The position numbers were made by a program, and so were the translations under genes. Positions 5,699 to 6,482 of a stretch of 6,482 nt of DNA are shown piece after piece. The notes under the pieces were generated by a model, which saw only the letters and a program-made list of their open reading frames with translations, had not been told where the DNA came from and searched no databases. The DNA comes from Brevundimonas vancanneytii (GTDB lineage Bacteria > Pseudomonadota > Alphaproteobacteria > Caulobacterales > Caulobacteraceae), in the NCBI GenBank assembly GCA_945874855.1, contig CAMCIP010000129.1, positions 1 through 6,482 of the forward strand. The letters run 5' to 3'. Every line of letters begins with the position of its first letter. Positions within the stretch are counted from its first letter, which is position 1.

Positions 5699-6482
5699 GG
5701 GTCTCCATGAAACTGACCGGCCGGCCATGGGCCGTGCCGATCAGTTCGCCGTCCTGCATGACGACCCGGCCGCGGACGATTGTCGCCATCGGCCAGCCGA
5801 CCGCTTCGAAGCCGTCGAAGGGCGTCCAGCCGCAGCGGCTGGCCTGCTGGTCGTGGGTGATCGTGCGGCGCGCCTTCAGGTCCACCAGGGTCAGGTCCGC
5901 GTCATAGCCCTCGGCCATGCGGCCCTTGCCGGCCGTGCCGAACACCCGCTGGGCACCGGCACTGGTCAGATCGATGAACCGCTCCAGCGTCATCCGGCCC
6001 TCGGCCACGTGGGTCAGCATGACCGGCACCAGGGTCTGCACCCCGGGCATGCCCGACGGCGAGGCGGGATAGGGCCTCGCCTTTTCCTCCAGCGTGTGTG
6101 GCGCGTGGTCGGATCCCAGCACATCGACAACGCCCTGCTGGATGCCGCGCCAGAGGCCGTCGATGTGCGGGCGGTTGCGGATCGGCGGGTTCATCTGGGC
6201 CAGGGCCTTGATCCGCGCATAGGCCTCGTCGCCATCCAGTGTCAGATGCTGGGGCGTCACCTCCACCGTGGCCACGTCCCGGTGACCGGCGAGAAACGCG
6301 ATCTCCTCCGCCGTCGAAACGTGCAGCACGTGGATGCGCGCGCCCGTCTCGCGCGCCAGCCGTACCAGCCGCTCGGTCGACTGGATGGCCGACTGGGCGT
6401 CGCGCACTTCCGGGTGGCTGGTCCAGTCGCCGGTGCGGGCCAGCCCGCGGCGCTCGGCCAGCCGATACTCATCCTCGGAATG
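5685..6482 (-). CDS. pyrC: Dihydroorotase, class I (PyrC), C-terminal part, cut by the window edge
   Basis: Zinc amidohydrolase that cyclises carbamoyl-aspartate to dihydroorotate in pyrimidine synthesis. The last 265 residues are visible; the N-terminus with the HxH metal motif lies beyond the right edge. Counting from the first visible residue: HSED at 1-4; HVLHVSTAEE at 51-60, with H54 a metal ligand; EVTPQHL at 74-80, with H79 the next (many relatives have HH, here QH); AQMNPPIR at 95-102; and the catalytic Asp in GSDHAPHTLEEKARP (D125). The C-terminal AEGYDADLTLVDL and GRVVMQDGELIG strands are typical of the amidohydrolase beta-sandwich. PSGMPGVQTLVPVML fits the stand-alone dihydroorotase group common in alphaproteobacteria. 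Allantoinase or hydantoinase is the main alternative and seems less likely. The stop lies inside the end of the convergent hydrolase gene. Confidence 0.9.
   Translation of the reverse strand, partial: HSEDEYRLAERRGLARTGDWTSHPEVRDAQSAIQSTERLVRLARETGARIHVLHVSTAEEIAFLAGHRDVATVEVTPQHLTLDGDEAYARIKALAQMNPPIRNRPHIDGLWRGIQQGVVDVLGSDHAPHTLEEKARPYPASPSGMPGVQTLVPVMLTHVAEGRMTLERFIDLTSAGAQRVFGTAGKGRMAEGYDADLTLVDLKARRTITHDQQASRCGWTPFDGFEAVGWPMATIVRGRVVMQDGELIGTAHGRPVSFMETLSAG

Noticed and set aside
5051..5728. Minus-strand open frame opposite the alpha/beta hydrolase
   Set aside because: It is an antisense shadow; the plus strand has the catalytic triad motifs and a ribosome site.

Overview
The window is GC-rich bacterial chromosome (roughly two-thirds or more G+C by eye) and is almost entirely coding. 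Gene content, gene order and protein sequence point to an alphaproteobacterium of the Caulobacterales, probably Brevundimonas or a near relative. This is a judgement from recalled family sequences; no search was run.

Left part (1-3356, all minus strand): a conserved housekeeping cluster, read right to left: dgt (dNTP triphosphohydrolase, HD superfamily), a membrane-anchored SPOR-domain protein, nagZ (beta-N-acetylhexosaminidase of peptidoglycan recycling) and the 5' part of scpA (condensin kleisin subunit), which runs off the left edge. SPOR, nagZ and scpA are almost contiguous (7-nt gap, then a 4-nt GTGA overlap) and are probably one operon linking cell-wall recycling and division with chromosome segregation. 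From memory, argS usually lies between dgt and the SPOR gene in related genomes. Here only 76 bp separate them, so argS is absent from its expected slot.

Middle (3352-3744): dgt and an ErpA/IscA-type iron-sulfur carrier diverge from start codons only 10 bp apart. They appear to share a symmetric A/T-rich element that could act as a two-way -10 box.

Right-middle (3745-5698, plus strand): a compact three-gene unit. It encodes an ArsR/SdpR-type repressor without cysteines, an SdpI-family multi-pass membrane protein overlapping it by 29 nt behind a strong Shine-Dalgarno, and a serine alpha/beta hydrolase 21 nt further on. A perfect 12-bp palindrome sits between a TTGACT box and the repressor start and is a good autoregulatory operator candidate. 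No SdpC-like toxin gene is visible. This unit is the most accessory-looking part of the window.

Right edge (5685-6482, minus strand): the C-terminal 265 residues of a class I dihydroorotase (pyrimidine synthesis). It converges on the hydrolase with a 14-nt tail-to-tail overlap.

No gene-free stretch exceeds about 80 bp. I see no tRNA, rRNA, CRISPR array, insertion sequence or convincing intrinsic terminator.
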